Source: Ktedonobacter sp. SOSP1-85 (GTDB lineage Bacteria; Chloroflexota; Ktedonobacteria; Ktedonobacterales; Ktedonobacteraceae). Taken from it: 64,000 bases of DNA. Below are positions 1-11,432 of this stretch, piece by piece. The notes below the pieces were generated by a model. The model was not told the DNA's origin. It saw only the letters and a list, made by a program, of their open reading frames with translations, and made no database searches. Made by a program: the position numbers and the translations under genes. How positions within the stretch are numbered: the first letter of the stretch is position 1; each line of letters starts with the position of its first letter. The stretch lies in assembly GCF_016587415.1 (NCBI RefSeq), contig NZ_BNJI01000001.1:2147501-2211500 (forward strand). Reading direction: 5' to 3'.

Positions 1-2544
<2,544 letters not shown>

Positions 2545-2545
<1 letters not shown>

Positions 2546-2612
2546 AAGAAAGCAGAAAAAGAAGGCTGAGGAGCTTGTACAAGCTCCTCAGCCTTCTTTT
2601 TCTGCTTTCTTC
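2545..2612. terminator. Long perfect palindrome between convergent genes (34-bp arms)
   Basis: Two 34-bp arms meet at a central GTAC with no unpaired loop. The palindrome begins on the last base of the uvrA stop codon and ends 6 bp from the stop of the convergent glycosyltransferase gene. A bidirectional terminator role is plausible; it belongs to the long-hairpin family of this window. Confidence 0.8.
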
Positions 2613-2617
2613 CGAGA

Positions 2618-3877
2618 TTAACCCTCTGTCTGCAAGCGGGCGTGATGGTGCTCGCCCCCAGTTGGATTTGACTCCTGCTCGTCAGAGAGAGGCGGGCGTG
2701 GCGAGTTGAGCAAGGCCTCGCGCTGCTTCTGGAGATTGTCCAGCCAGAAGGTCAGGAAGAGCATCGTCGCGCCAACGAGCAGCAGGCCGACAATCTTAAC
2801 CCCCTTTGGCAGGCTCAGAGCCAGGAGGCCAAAGGCCGTTGTCAGGCCATAAAAGATATAACAGATCTGTTTGGCGTTCAAGCCTGTAGCCATCAAGCGA
2901 TAGTGGAGGTGAGAGGTCGTATCGGGCTGGGCGAACGACTGGCCACGACGCAGGCGGCTAGCGATGATCACGGCAACATCCAGGATAGGCACACCCAGGA
3001 CCATCAAGGCCAGAGCCAGCTTCGCCCCGCCCATGATTGAAAGCGCCGCCAGCATAAACCCGAGAAATTGCGCCCCGCTATCACCCATAAAGATCTTGGC
3101 CGGGCTCCAGTTGTGCGGCAGAAAGCCTAGCACCGCACCTGTGAAGATTCCCGCCAGCAGGCCAATAGTGTACTGACCAAGGTAAATACTAATGATGGTA
3201 ATGAAGAAGCCAGTAATTCCGACCACACCCGTGGCCAGCCCATCCAGGCCATCGACAAAGTTGATGGTATTGGTCATGCCCGTAAACCAGAACCAGGTAA
3301 CGATGACAGCTGGGATCGCCAGCCAGGTAATCTCCGGCTTATGGATCAATATAGAGATGATTGGCTGCTGATACCAGGGGAGACCGGGATGCTCGACCGC
3401 GACGCCAAAGGGATTGCTAAAGCCAAAGAGAATGATGCCATAAAAATGCCAGTTCCACGGACCAAGAATAATCACGACCGCGAGCGACTGGACAATAAAT
3501 TTATGGAGGGCACGCATCCCACGCACATCGTCATATGCATGGACCGCTACCAGTAAGAGGGAGGCCGCCATCAATAAGATAAAACGAATCATCTCATCCG
3601 GCTTCACCTCGTGGTTGGACGCGTAAAAGATGAGTGAGGCGACCACGAAGGCCAGGAAGATAGCTACCCCGCCCAGGCGTGGCACTGGCTTCTTATGAAT
3701 ACGATCGCGCTCTTTCGTAGGCCGATCCAGCAAATCGAACCGGGTGCAAAACTTGATGACCCCAAAGGTAAAGAGGTACGAAAGCAGAAACGCGACCGCG
3801 CCGCCTCCTAGAATTAAGAGCAGGTCTGGTAAACTAAACGATGACACTTGAGCCTCAACGATTCTCAACAGAGCCAT
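2618..3877 (-). CDS. MraY/WecA-family polyprenyl-phosphate sugar-1-phosphate transferase
   Basis: A multispanning membrane enzyme of glycosyltransferase family 4. It transfers a UDP-linked amino sugar-1-phosphate onto undecaprenyl phosphate to start cell-wall or surface polysaccharide synthesis. Visible motifs are HKKPVPRLGG (about 61-70), the Mg-binding DD at 116-117, NFVDGLDGLA (206-215), FMGDSGAQ (263-270) and SHLHYRL (322-328). The last replaces the MraY HHH motif, so a WecA/TagO-like enzyme is more likely than MraY. The ATG at 3877 is preceded by GGGGAGAG; an upstream GTG at 3904 lacks such a site. The C-terminal 35 residues are a charged, histidine-rich cytoplasmic tail. The gene is convergent with uvrA. 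The exact sugar substrate cannot be read from sequence. Confidence 0.88.
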   Translation of the reverse strand: MALLRIVEAQVSSFSLPDLLLILGGGAVAFLLSYLFTFGVIKFCTRFDLLDRPTKERDRIHKKPVPRLGGVAIFLAFVVASLIFYASNHEVKPDEMIRFILLMAASLLLVAVHAYDDVRGMRALHKFIVQSLAVVIILGPWNWHFYGIILFGFSNPFGVAVEHPGLPWYQQPIISILIHKPEITWLAIPAVIVTWFWFTGMTNTINFVDGLDGLATGVVGITGFFITIISIYLGQYTIGLLAGIFTGAVLGFLPHNWSPAKIFMGDSGAQFLGFMLAALSIMGGAKLALALMVLGVPILDVAVIIASRLRRGQSFAQPDTTSHLHYRLMATGLNAKQICYIFYGLTTAFGLLALSLPKGVKIVGLLLVGATMLFLTFWLDNLQKQREALLNSPRPPLSDEQESNPTGGEHHHARLQTEG

Positions 3878-4027
3878 GTGGACTCTCCCCGCTAAACGCG
3901 TCACAGCAAAGATACATTGCTACTACGCACTCTTTTTTCTATAAAAACACGCAAATACATCACTTTTGACGGTCTCATATATGAAGCGGGGTATAACCCA
4001 GGATCATGCCTCAGTAACGGCGATCAG

Positions 4028-4927
4028 TTATGGGACCTGGTTGCTGCCGGGTAATCGCACCACCAGGTGGCGGTCCAATCCGGCGTAGTCACTGATACAC
4101 GCCACATCGGCCTCGGGCCATAAACTCTTTATCAGGCGTGTCAGTGGCTCTTGATGCAGGTAACCCATTTCCAACACACACCATCCCCCAGGCCTCAGCA
4201 TACCATATTGACGGGCTTCGCGACACAGGCGCGTCAATAAGCCTAGCCCATCTGGACCACTAAAAAGGGCCAGGTGTGGCTCATAATTCCATACGTCGGG
4301 AGCCATCTGTGGTAATTCGTCTGTGCCGACATACGGTAGGTTGGCGAGCAGCATATCTACGGGCTGGGGCAAGGCCTGCAAGAGATCGCTCTGCAACAGG
4401 ATCACACGCTCCTCAACGCCATAGCGCTGGCAATTGGCACGCGCAACCTCTAAGGCCTCCGCCGAGACATCGCAGGCATAGATTACAGGCAGGCGTGGCT
4501 CCTCTAACGCCAGGGTAATCGGGATAACCCCGCTCCCGGTGCCAACATCGGCCACAACTGGCATCTCTCCCGCATCCAGGCGACGTCGCGCCTCCTTGAG
4601 CGCGGCTTCCACCAGTAGTTCCGTCTCGGGGCGGGGAATAAGCACGCGCTCATCCACCTGGAAGTCGCGCCCATAAAATTCCTTCTCGCCAACAAGATAC
4701 GCGACAGGCTCGTTGCGGGCGCGCCGCTCAATGAGTTCGCGAAAGCGCTTCTCCTGCTCTGCGCTCAGCTCTCGCTCGGGATAGGCATACAACGTCGCCC
4801 GTGGCACCTGTAGTATATGCCCCAACAAAACCTGGGCATCCAGGCGCGGATTCTGCTCCCCTCCGCGCCCATCACGCACTTGCAAACGCTGTATTCCCTC
4901 TTGTAACGCCTGTTGAATGCTTGCCAT
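4028..4927 (-). CDS. prmC: Peptide chain release factor N5-glutamine methyltransferase (PrmC/HemK)
   Basis: An SAM-dependent enzyme that methylates the glutamine of the GGQ motif in release factors RF1/RF2. The N-terminal helical domain (QALQEGIQRL...) is followed by a Rossmann methyltransferase fold with motif I DVGTGSG and the substrate-binding tetrapeptide NLPY, where the family usually has NPPY. I chose the ATG at 4927 because its protein start (MASIQQALQEG) matches the usual PrmC beginning; an in-frame ATG at 4942 is the alternative. prfA, the frequent partner, is not adjacent. The upstream neighbour on the same strand is the DUF2203 gene, 26 bp away, so the two are probably co-transcribed. 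Confidence 0.9.
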   Translation of the reverse strand: MASIQQALQEGIQRLQVRDGRGGEQNPRLDAQVLLGHILQVPRATLYAYPERELSAEQEKRFRELIERRARNEPVAYLVGEKEFYGRDFQVDERVLIPRPETELLVEAALKEARRRLDAGEMPVVADVGTGSGVIPITLALEEPRLPVIYACDVSAEALEVARANCQRYGVEERVILLQSDLLQALPQPVDMLLANLPYVGTDELPQMAPDVWNYEPHLALFSGPDGLGLLTRLCREARQYGMLRPGGWCVLEMGYLHQEPLTRLIKSLWPEADVACISDYAGLDRHLVVRLPGSNQVP

Positions 4928-4953
4928 ACCAAACTCTCTCATACTTCTTCTTA

Positions 4954-5355
4954 CTACTCATCCTCAAATGGTTGACGGCCCGCGAAGCCTGCCTCCAGGG
5001 TGTGCCAGTAGTCGATATGCTCTTCGCCCAGGTGCCAGCAGAGGTAGACCTCTTCGCCGTTACGCAAGCTCAAAAAATCAATTAGACCAATTTCTGGGTC
5101 CTTCAGCTCACAACCCAGTCTCTGCAACTCTTCCATCGCCTGTTGCAACGCCTGAACATGCTCCAGCAAGCTCTCCTGAACATGCAGTATTTTGCCTTGC
5201 AGGTGGTGCCCATTACCCATAGACTTCACCTGCATCTCCTCAAGATCCTTCTCTAGCCCTTGCGCCTGACGATAGTGAACCTGGATTTTGTCTAGCTCCA
5301 CACTGATCGCAGGCAGCAAAGCCTCAGCTTCGGCACGCGTAAAGTAGTGCGGCAT
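4954..5355 (-). CDS. DUF2203 family protein
   Basis: A 133-residue soluble protein of unknown function. The family hallmarks are clear: YFTRAEAEALLP at the N-terminus, a long central helical stretch (about residues 20-85, probably coiled coil), then LKDPEIGLIDF, GEEVYLCWHLGE and the C-terminal GFAGRQPF. The ATG at 5355 is preceded by GGAGGGAG at good spacing, so the longer ORF beginning at 5391 is unlikely. It lies just upstream of prmC on the same strand. No function is assigned to the family. Confidence 0.85.
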   Translation of the reverse strand: MPHYFTRAEAEALLPAISVELDKIQVHYRQAQGLEKDLEEMQVKSMGNGHHLQGKILHVQESLLEHVQALQQAMEELQRLGCELKDPEIGLIDFLSLRNGEEVYLCWHLGEEHIDYWHTLEAGFAGRQPFEDE

Positions 5356-5834
5356 ATGCTCCCTCCTCTTCTCTGTTGCTGGCTTCAACAAACATCCCGC
5401 TTGTTGTCATATCACAGAGCGAAAACCGACCTGCTTAGTATTTTATCATTCTCCCTGTTTCTAGTGTCAGTGCCCCACAAAAGTCAACTGCTCTATTGCG
5501 CCAGGACCCTTCATATTGACCAGCCAGAAGGATTTCGCTATACTCATCCCTATAAACAAATGTAAGAAGAACATCTCGCTTTCTAGCAGTCAGTTGGAGG
5601 ATACCGCACGGTGCAGCCCCATTATTGAGCCTTCTGAGCCGGTTGGAGTACTGGCCGGCGTCCAACTCAAACAAGCATTCATTACCTCAATCTCACAAGA
5701 GAAGCACAGGGCTGCCAGCATGCTCCGCCTGGCCATAGCCGTGCTCCTCCCTTTATTGTGTACTCCATGACCAGTCATCTTCACAAAGCTTTTTACTCTT
5801 TTCCCTGGACACACAATGAAGGATTTTGCTTTAT
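5356..5834. other. Divergent intergenic region without a supported gene
   Basis: About 480 bp between the DUF2203 and MFS starts, presumably holding both promoters. Short ORFs on both strands here have no recognisable family or ribosome-binding site. I see no strong sigma-70-like pair or hairpin. Confidence 0.5.
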
Positions 5835-7088
5835 ATGGATCAGATCGATACCTTGCCAGCCAGGCCACCTCAACCCACGGCTAGCTTATGGCACAATCGC
5901 GCCTTCTTGCTCCTCTGGAGCGGGCAGATTGTTTCCGAGACGGGGAGCCAGGTCTCACTTTTCGCGCTCCCATTGCTTGTACTCGCCTTTACCAACTCAC
6001 CTGCTCAGGCTGGCTTTCTCAGCGCCATCCAGTTGCTACCCTACCTACTCTTTAGCTTGCCCGCGGGCGCACTGGTGGATCGCTGGAACCGCAAGCTGGT
6101 CATGCTGGCCTGCGATACGCTGCGCTGGCTCCTCCTGGCCTCCGTGCCTGTGGCCTTCTATCTCGGTCACCTGACGCTACCACAGCTCTATGTCGTAGCC
6201 TTCCTCGAAGGGACAGCCAACGTACTCTTTGGTATCGCTCAGCTCTCGGCCCTGCCACGTGTAGTCGCTCCCAAGGATGTCCCCTCAGCCTATATGCTGA
6301 GCGAAATTACTCAGAGTACCGCCACACTGGTTGGCCCCAGTCTTGGGGGTCTGCTAATTCAGTTCGCAGGCGCGACACTGCCAGGTACGATGCTGGCATA
6401 TATGGCTGATAGCCTCTCTTACCTTGTCTCAGTGCTCTCGCTAGGGGGTATTCGTGTGCCTTTTCAGCAGCAACGCGTTGTGGCACAACCACAATCGCTC
6501 GTGCAGGATGTACTTGAAGGACTACGCTTTCTCTGGTGCCAGCCCCTGCTCCGCCTGATGGCTCTGCTCACGACGCTAATCAATTTTATGCAGGCCGGAA
6601 TTACCCTGGCGGTGATTCTCCTGGCACGTGACACCCTTCACCTGGACACACTTACCCTGGGTATCGTCATCAGCGCCAACGGGATTGGGGGTCTCCTGGG
6701 AAGCGCCATCGCGCCCTGGCTACAAAGGCGCCTGAGCATGGGACCAATCATGCTCGGTTCCCTGCTTGGCTGGACGCTGGCGAGTACACTACTGGCATTG
6801 AGTTCTGGCTCCTGGATGCTCATCCTTGCGATGGGGCTAATCGGCCTGCTCTGGCCTTGCTATGCCGTAGTAGTCGTCTCCTACAGACTCTCGCTTGCCC
6901 CCGATGAACTGCTGGGGAGGGTAAATAGTTCGTTTCGCCTGCTCACTTTTGGTATTGAACCCGTGGGGAAAGCACTCTGGGGCCTCCTGCTCCTCCCCCT
7001 GGGCGCCCGTCAGGAGTTAATCTGGATCGCGCTCGGCCTGGGCCTGATCACACTCCTTGCCGCCTTTACACCTCTGCGCCAGGCCTGA
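5835..7088 (+). CDS. MFS transporter (MFS_3/enterobactin-exporter-like)
   Basis: A 417-residue membrane protein with about twelve hydrophobic segments, consistent with a major facilitator efflux permease. The first cytoplasmic loop carries the MFS signature in the form AGALVDRWNRK. The layout resembles the MFS_3 group, which includes EntS-like and macrolide exporters (SETGSQVSLFALPLLVL near the start). The ATG at 5835 is preceded by AAGGA at 11-bp spacing; an upstream TTG at 5826 sits too close to that site. The gene is monocistronic and faces a second MFS gene across a long hairpin. The substrate is unknown. Confidence 0.85.
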   Translation: MDQIDTLPARPPQPTASLWHNRAFLLLWSGQIVSETGSQVSLFALPLLVLAFTNSPAQAGFLSAIQLLPYLLFSLPAGALVDRWNRKLVMLACDTLRWLLLASVPVAFYLGHLTLPQLYVVAFLEGTANVLFGIAQLSALPRVVAPKDVPSAYMLSEITQSTATLVGPSLGGLLIQFAGATLPGTMLAYMADSLSYLVSVLSLGGIRVPFQQQRVVAQPQSLVQDVLEGLRFLWCQPLLRLMALLTTLINFMQAGITLAVILLARDTLHLDTLTLGIVISANGIGGLLGSAIAPWLQRRLSMGPIMLGSLLGWTLASTLLALSSGSWMLILAMGLIGLLWPCYAVVVVSYRLSLAPDELLGRVNSSFRLLTFGIEPVGKALWGLLLLPLGARQELIWIALGLGLITLLAAFTPLRQA

Positions 7089-7096
7089 CAAATTAT

Positions 7097-7169
7097 CTCT
7101 ATTAAGTTGATGTGATAGGAGATTGGCAGCCTATGGCTGCCAATCTCCTATCACATCAACTTAATAGAG
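7097..7169. terminator. Long hairpin, 35-bp perfect stem, between convergent MFS genes
   Basis: Arms 7097-7131 and 7135-7169 with a TAT loop; the tip reads GGCAGCC-TAT-GGCTGCC, close to the family tip consensus. On the minus strand the flank motif TTCTCGCGCCTGCGGCGCTC lies next to it at 7171-7190. Confidence 0.8.
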
Positions 7170-7211
7170 CGAGCGCCGCAGGCGCGAGAAGTCACACAAA
7201 GGCAATTTCTA

Positions 7212-8630
7212 TCAAGAAAGTAAGCCTTTCTTGGGTGGCTGCAAGAGATCATCGCGGTGATAACGCATATAGAGCACACTTAAGAAGGAGCACACACCCA
7301 TCAAAAGCGAGAATTGCATCAGGCCATAGAAGCCATGCCAGTCGACAAAAAGTCCGCCTAGCGAGGTCCCGATAAGCTGTCCCATGGCCAGTACCACTGA
7401 GTAGAGGCCCATGACCGCTCCTCGCTTGCCATGCATCGACTCAGCAATGGCGCTCATCTGCATTAATGCCACAGGAGTAAAGCCACTCAGCAAGAGCACA
7501 CCCAGGGCGACAATACCTAGCAGGATCAGGACTACCGTAGACTGGTCTGGTACGACATCGCTCATTGTCTCACCCAACCCGTTTATCACCGTTAGTGCGC
7601 TTATCGCTATCCCCAGGCCCACCAGGCCAATCAGCATCACGGTTGAACGGCGGAAACGCGCGACAAACAGCATCCATATACCCATCCCACAGAGGAAGAG
7701 CAGGGCAAAACCTCCCACCCAGAGCGATGACTCCATCTTGCTAAAGCCGCCATAGAGGAGTTGTCCAGGATGGCGCAGAGCCGCCGCGTGTTTAGGATAA
7801 GCCAGCATGATGGTGATGAGTACCACCCACGCCCCCACCAGGGCGTTGACAGAGAACCAGGCAGGCAAGAAGGTCGAAATTCGGCGATAGCGCAGAACCT
7901 TAAAACCCTCCAGGAATGAGCGCCGGGACGTGGTACGTTCCTGAATTTCCACGCTCTCGCGCACACCCAGGAAAATGATGAGTAGCGCAAGCATATATAA
8001 TGCCGCGACAACCAGGAAGCCCCAGGTATCAAGCGTGCTACTGACCTTTCCCGCAAAGGGGATGGCCAGGCCAATGGCGCCTACTGTCACCACTTCAAAG
8101 GCCGTCACCGCACGCATACGCAGGCGCTCTGAGCCAATCGTGATATCCGTCAGGTAGCCCAGGGTCGCTGGCACATTCATACCAGTTGTCGCACCCTCCA
8201 GCAGGCGTCCGAATAGGATGATCACGAGCAGCAACACGAGGTGTACATTCAAGACATGAACATTTGGATGCGGGTAGAGGCGCGAGGCCAGCAAGAAGCA
8301 GAGCGTGGCTATGGTTGCCATTATAGGGGAGAATAAGAGAAATGGACGCCTGCCCACATGATCGGAGAGACTTCCAACAACAGGCGATAGCAAGAGTTCG
8401 GTAATATAGAATGCTTCAAGCACCAGTGCCACTAACGTCGCCGAAGCGAAGCGCTCGCCCAGGTAAAATCCTAAGATGACAAAGCTTGTACGGCCCGCAA
8501 TACGAATCAGCAGGGTTGAGAGAATGGCCGCAATAAGCGAAAAACGTGGCACCGAAAATCGTGACTGATCCGCCCTCCCAGGGGGACCAGAGGCATGCTC
8601 TTTATTATCTTTGCTCACATCTGAAATCAT
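7212..8630 (-). CDS. MFS transporter
   Basis: A 472-residue permease with about twelve membrane segments. The MFS loop-2 signature appears as GSLSDHVGRRP (near residue 88), typical of drug:proton antiporters and sugar-type carriers. The first 30 residues are hydrophilic and cytoplasmic. The C-terminal half contains long loops between segments 6-7 and 9-10. It is unrelated at the sequence level to the convergent MFS gene just upstream in the window, so this is not a tandem duplicate. The substrate is not predictable. The 8631-8909 gap upstream should hold its promoter. Confidence 0.85.
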   Translation of the reverse strand: MISDVSKDNKEHASGPPGRADQSRFSVPRFSLIAAILSTLLIRIAGRTSFVILGFYLGERFASATLVALVLEAFYITELLLSPVVGSLSDHVGRRPFLLFSPIMATIATLCFLLASRLYPHPNVHVLNVHLVLLLVIILFGRLLEGATTGMNVPATLGYLTDITIGSERLRMRAVTAFEVVTVGAIGLAIPFAGKVSSTLDTWGFLVVAALYMLALLIIFLGVRESVEIQERTTSRRSFLEGFKVLRYRRISTFLPAWFSVNALVGAWVVLITIMLAYPKHAAALRHPGQLLYGGFSKMESSLWVGGFALLFLCGMGIWMLFVARFRRSTVMLIGLVGLGIAISALTVINGLGETMSDVVPDQSTVVLILLGIVALGVLLLSGFTPVALMQMSAIAESMHGKRGAVMGLYSVVLAMGQLIGTSLGGLFVDWHGFYGLMQFSLLMGVCSFLSVLYMRYHRDDLLQPPKKGLLS

Positions 8631-8909
8631 TTTCTACCGCTCTCTTTTGTCACAGAACCCACAATGGGTAAACATTTGCATGCAGCCTTTTTAGCCGGGA
8701 TGCCACTTTGTAGCTATACTTGTACAGTTAGCGCTCCTCACCCCATCCTCCACTCTTCTCATAATATGCGCAGGTTCATATTTTCTTTGCTGCAATCCAC
8801 ATAATACATGTACTTGTCAGAGGCAAAAAAAGTTGTACGCGAAGGAAGCTATCCCACTAACGCCTTAGACATCCCCAGGTAGCTGTTAAGTTCATCGTAA
8901 CGCGATATG

Positions 8910-11120
8910 CTAACTCAGCGGCCAGACCTTGACCGTCTTGTCCCAGGAGCCAGAGGCGAGATATCTGCCATCGGGCGACCAGGAGAGCGAGCGGACACCC
9001 TCGCTATGTCCACGAAATGTGTGCAACATCTCTCCACTTGTCGCGTCCCAGACCTGCACCGCTCGATCATCGCCCGCCGAGGCCAGGTAACGACCATCAG
9101 GAGACCAGGCCACGCTATAGACGAGGTCAGTATGTCCCTGGTACATATAGTGGTGATCCCCTGTGAAGGCATCCCAGACCTGTACCGTCTGGTTATCACA
9201 GGCTACTGCTAGACGCTTGCCATCAGGAGACCAGGCCACGCTACGCATCGTAACCGCTATAGGATAGGCAATATGTGTACGCACCAATTCCCCCCCAGCA
9301 ACCGACCAGACCTGGGTAGTATGATCACTGCTCGCCGAAGCAATAGAGCGGCCATCGGGCGACCAGGAGAGCGCATTGATATTACCTTTGTGTCCCTTGT
9401 ATGTCAGGGTACTACCACCCGTGGCGGCATCCCAGACCGTCACCAGGCGATCTCCTCCGCCTGACGCCAGGTAGCGACCATCGGGCGACCAGGCCACACT
9501 CCAGATCCAGGAGCTCGCGCGAAAATCGCGTGGATAATATCCATCCGGCGCGTCCCAGGTCTCAAGTCTTTGATCTGCACTGACCGAGGCAAGACGCTTG
9601 CTGTCATGCGACCAGGCCACACTATAGACGCTATCGGTATGCCGGCTATAAGGCGTAGCCAGTAGCGTCCCCTGGAGCGCGCTTATGACATGCACAGTCT
9701 GGTCATCGCTGGCCGAGGCAAGCGCCTGACCATCGGGCGACCAGGCCACGCTCCACACATAGGAGGTATGGCCGGTATAGGTCAGGAGCGCTGGCTTGTC
9801 CTCGACATCTGTTGCGAGTGGCATAGGCATAGGGTGCGAGCGTACAAACCATGTCAACAGGCCAGCCGAACCGACAAGCGCGGCACCAGCAAGGCCCGCA
9901 CCCAGCAAGACCTTGCGCCGCGTCACGCCAGCTCTGGACGCCGACACGACTGGATGTGGATGTGGATGTGGATATATAATTTCGCCTGTGCCCTCAGCCT
10001 CGCCTGCGTCGCCAGCCTTCAAACTGGCGAGAACCTCGTCTGCCACAGGCAGTGTCACCGCGTCGATCGATGATTCAGGGGTCAAAGCGGGTAAGGGTGC
10101 CGAGGTCTGGGCGCTTATATCCTCCCGCCTGGTAGTTTCCTTTGCCTCTGCCTGCACCTGGGTCGGCTTTCCCTTTTGTCGCCATAGGGGAAGGGTAGAG
10201 TGCTCTGCCTTTGAGGGCTTTGAGGGAGGCATCAATGGTTGCCCAGAAGGTGTCTTCACCCTTCCTGACGCTTTTTTTCGTGGAATCGCTGAATCAGCGC
10301 TAGACCCGGTTGCCTCTGCGAGGGCTTGAGCGAACGCCAGGACCGAAGAGTAACGCTGCTCAGGTTCTTTAGCCAGCGCCTTGAAAACAACCTTCTCGAC
10401 CTCTACTGGTAGCTCGGGTACCTTTGCGCGTAGGCCAGGTGGGGGCGCCAGAGTATGTTTAACCGCGATCTCAGAGAAGGTTCCCGTAAAGGGGCGCTCC
10501 CCAGATAACCACTCATAGGCAACCACGGCCAGCGCATACTGATCGCTGGCGGGAAGGGCCTGGGCGCGCATCTGTTCTGGGGCCATATACATGATAGTGC
10601 CAGCCAGTTCTTGAAAGCCCTGCGTGCTCATATAGCGGGCGCTCTGCGAGACCAGGGCGATGCCAAAATCGCTTAAAAGCACCTGGTCCTCGCGCCCTAG
10701 CAGCATATTCTCAGGCTTCACATCGCGATGGACGACTTTCTGCTCATGCGCATACTGTAGCGCCTGGGCAATCTGGCGGGTATAGGATACGACCAGGGAG
10801 AGGGGCAGACGTGTTCCCCGGGAATGGCGCCCCCGTAGCGAACCATTGGGGGCATAATCGGTCACCAGGAATGGCGTCGTCCCCTCCAGGCCAAACTCTA
10901 GTACACGCACAATATGCGGATGAACCAGGCGGGCCACAGTTCGCGCTTCAGCACGAAATAGCCCGATCTCATCGCTCGCAATCTGGGCATGTAAGACTTT
11001 GATCGCAGCCTGGGTATCCAGATAAATATGCTCGCCCAGGTAGACCTCGGCAAATCCGCCCTGTCCCAACAGGCTTACCAGGCGATAATTTCCAAACTGC
11101 TGACCTGTACGCTCGGCCAT
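8910..11120 (-). CDS. Membrane-anchored serine/threonine protein kinase with C-terminal WD40 propeller
   Basis: A signalling kinase of 736 residues. The N-terminal Hanks-type kinase domain (about 12-270) has GQGGFAEVYLG, the ATP-binding lysine at 41, catalytic HRDVKPEN (131) and DFG (151). A proline- and lysine-rich linker containing an HPHPHPHP run leads to one membrane segment (about 404-426). Seven WD repeats follow (each with a form of SVAWSPDG), ending at the C-terminus, enough for one complete extracytoplasmic beta-propeller. The propeller probably senses a ligand or partner outside the cell. This architecture is common in Ktedonobacteria and cyanobacteria. No phosphatase or obvious substrate gene is adjacent. 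Confidence 0.93.
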   Translation of the reverse strand: MAERTGQQFGNYRLVSLLGQGGFAEVYLGEHIYLDTQAAIKVLHAQIASDEIGLFRAEARTVARLVHPHIVRVLEFGLEGTTPFLVTDYAPNGSLRGRHSRGTRLPLSLVVSYTRQIAQALQYAHEQKVVHRDVKPENMLLGREDQVLLSDFGIALVSQSARYMSTQGFQELAGTIMYMAPEQMRAQALPASDQYALAVVAYEWLSGERPFTGTFSEIAVKHTLAPPPGLRAKVPELPVEVEKVVFKALAKEPEQRYSSVLAFAQALAEATGSSADSAIPRKKASGRVKTPSGQPLMPPSKPSKAEHSTLPLWRQKGKPTQVQAEAKETTRREDISAQTSAPLPALTPESSIDAVTLPVADEVLASLKAGDAGEAEGTGEIIYPHPHPHPVVSASRAGVTRRKVLLGAGLAGAALVGSAGLLTWFVRSHPMPMPLATDVEDKPALLTYTGHTSYVWSVAWSPDGQALASASDDQTVHVISALQGTLLATPYSRHTDSVYSVAWSHDSKRLASVSADQRLETWDAPDGYYPRDFRASSWIWSVAWSPDGRYLASGGGDRLVTVWDAATGGSTLTYKGHKGNINALSWSPDGRSIASASSDHTTQVWSVAGGELVRTHIAYPIAVTMRSVAWSPDGKRLAVACDNQTVQVWDAFTGDHHYMYQGHTDLVYSVAWSPDGRYLASAGDDRAVQVWDATSGEMLHTFRGHSEGVRSLSWSPDGRYLASGSWDKTVKVWPLS
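9951..9974. repeat. Hexanucleotide tandem repeat inside kinase linker
   Basis: Four copies of TGGATG (the last ends in A) within the kinase-WD40 gene. On the coding strand they encode the His-Pro run of the linker. Copy number may vary between strains without breaking the frame. Confidence 0.75.
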
Positions 11121-11312
11121 GCATCAGCCCCTTACTCTTGAAGAGCCAAGGTATTTCTTAAGGCACTACACTTCTTCTACAGAAAACAACTTCTGGCACT
11201 AATATTTTCCTCATGCTACCCAATTCGCAATCAACCGTCAAGTACCTGAACAACAACATCTAGACTGTTCAATTCACCTTAGGTGTCCGCCTCGACTCAC
11301 AGGCTTATCTTC

Positions 11313-11373
11313 GAGGGAGGTGTGTGTAGTGACCGCTTGGCTCCGCCAAGCGGTCACTACACACACCTCCCTC
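11313..11373. terminator. Long hairpin, 28-bp perfect stem
   Basis: Arms 11313-11340 and 11346-11373 with a CTCCG loop, 60 bp after the stop of the minus-strand lamin-like gene. Read on the minus strand, motif TTCGCGCTTGGGGCGCTTG (11373-11391) precedes it and AAGCCTGTGAGTC follows it, so both conserved flanks of the family are present. Confidence 0.75.
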
Positions 11374-11432
11374 AAGCGCCCCAAGCGCGAAGAGGAAAAG
11401 ACTTACCTAAAGAAGATTTGTTAGCCTGGAAA

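Noticed and set aside
5826..5834. TTG start for the first MFS gene
   Set aside because: The AAGGA site lies only 2 bp before the TTG but at 11 bp from the ATG at 5835.
9951..9974. Short tandem repeat considered as a CRISPR-like array
   Set aside because: Six-base units without spacers inside a coding region; they encode a His-Pro run.
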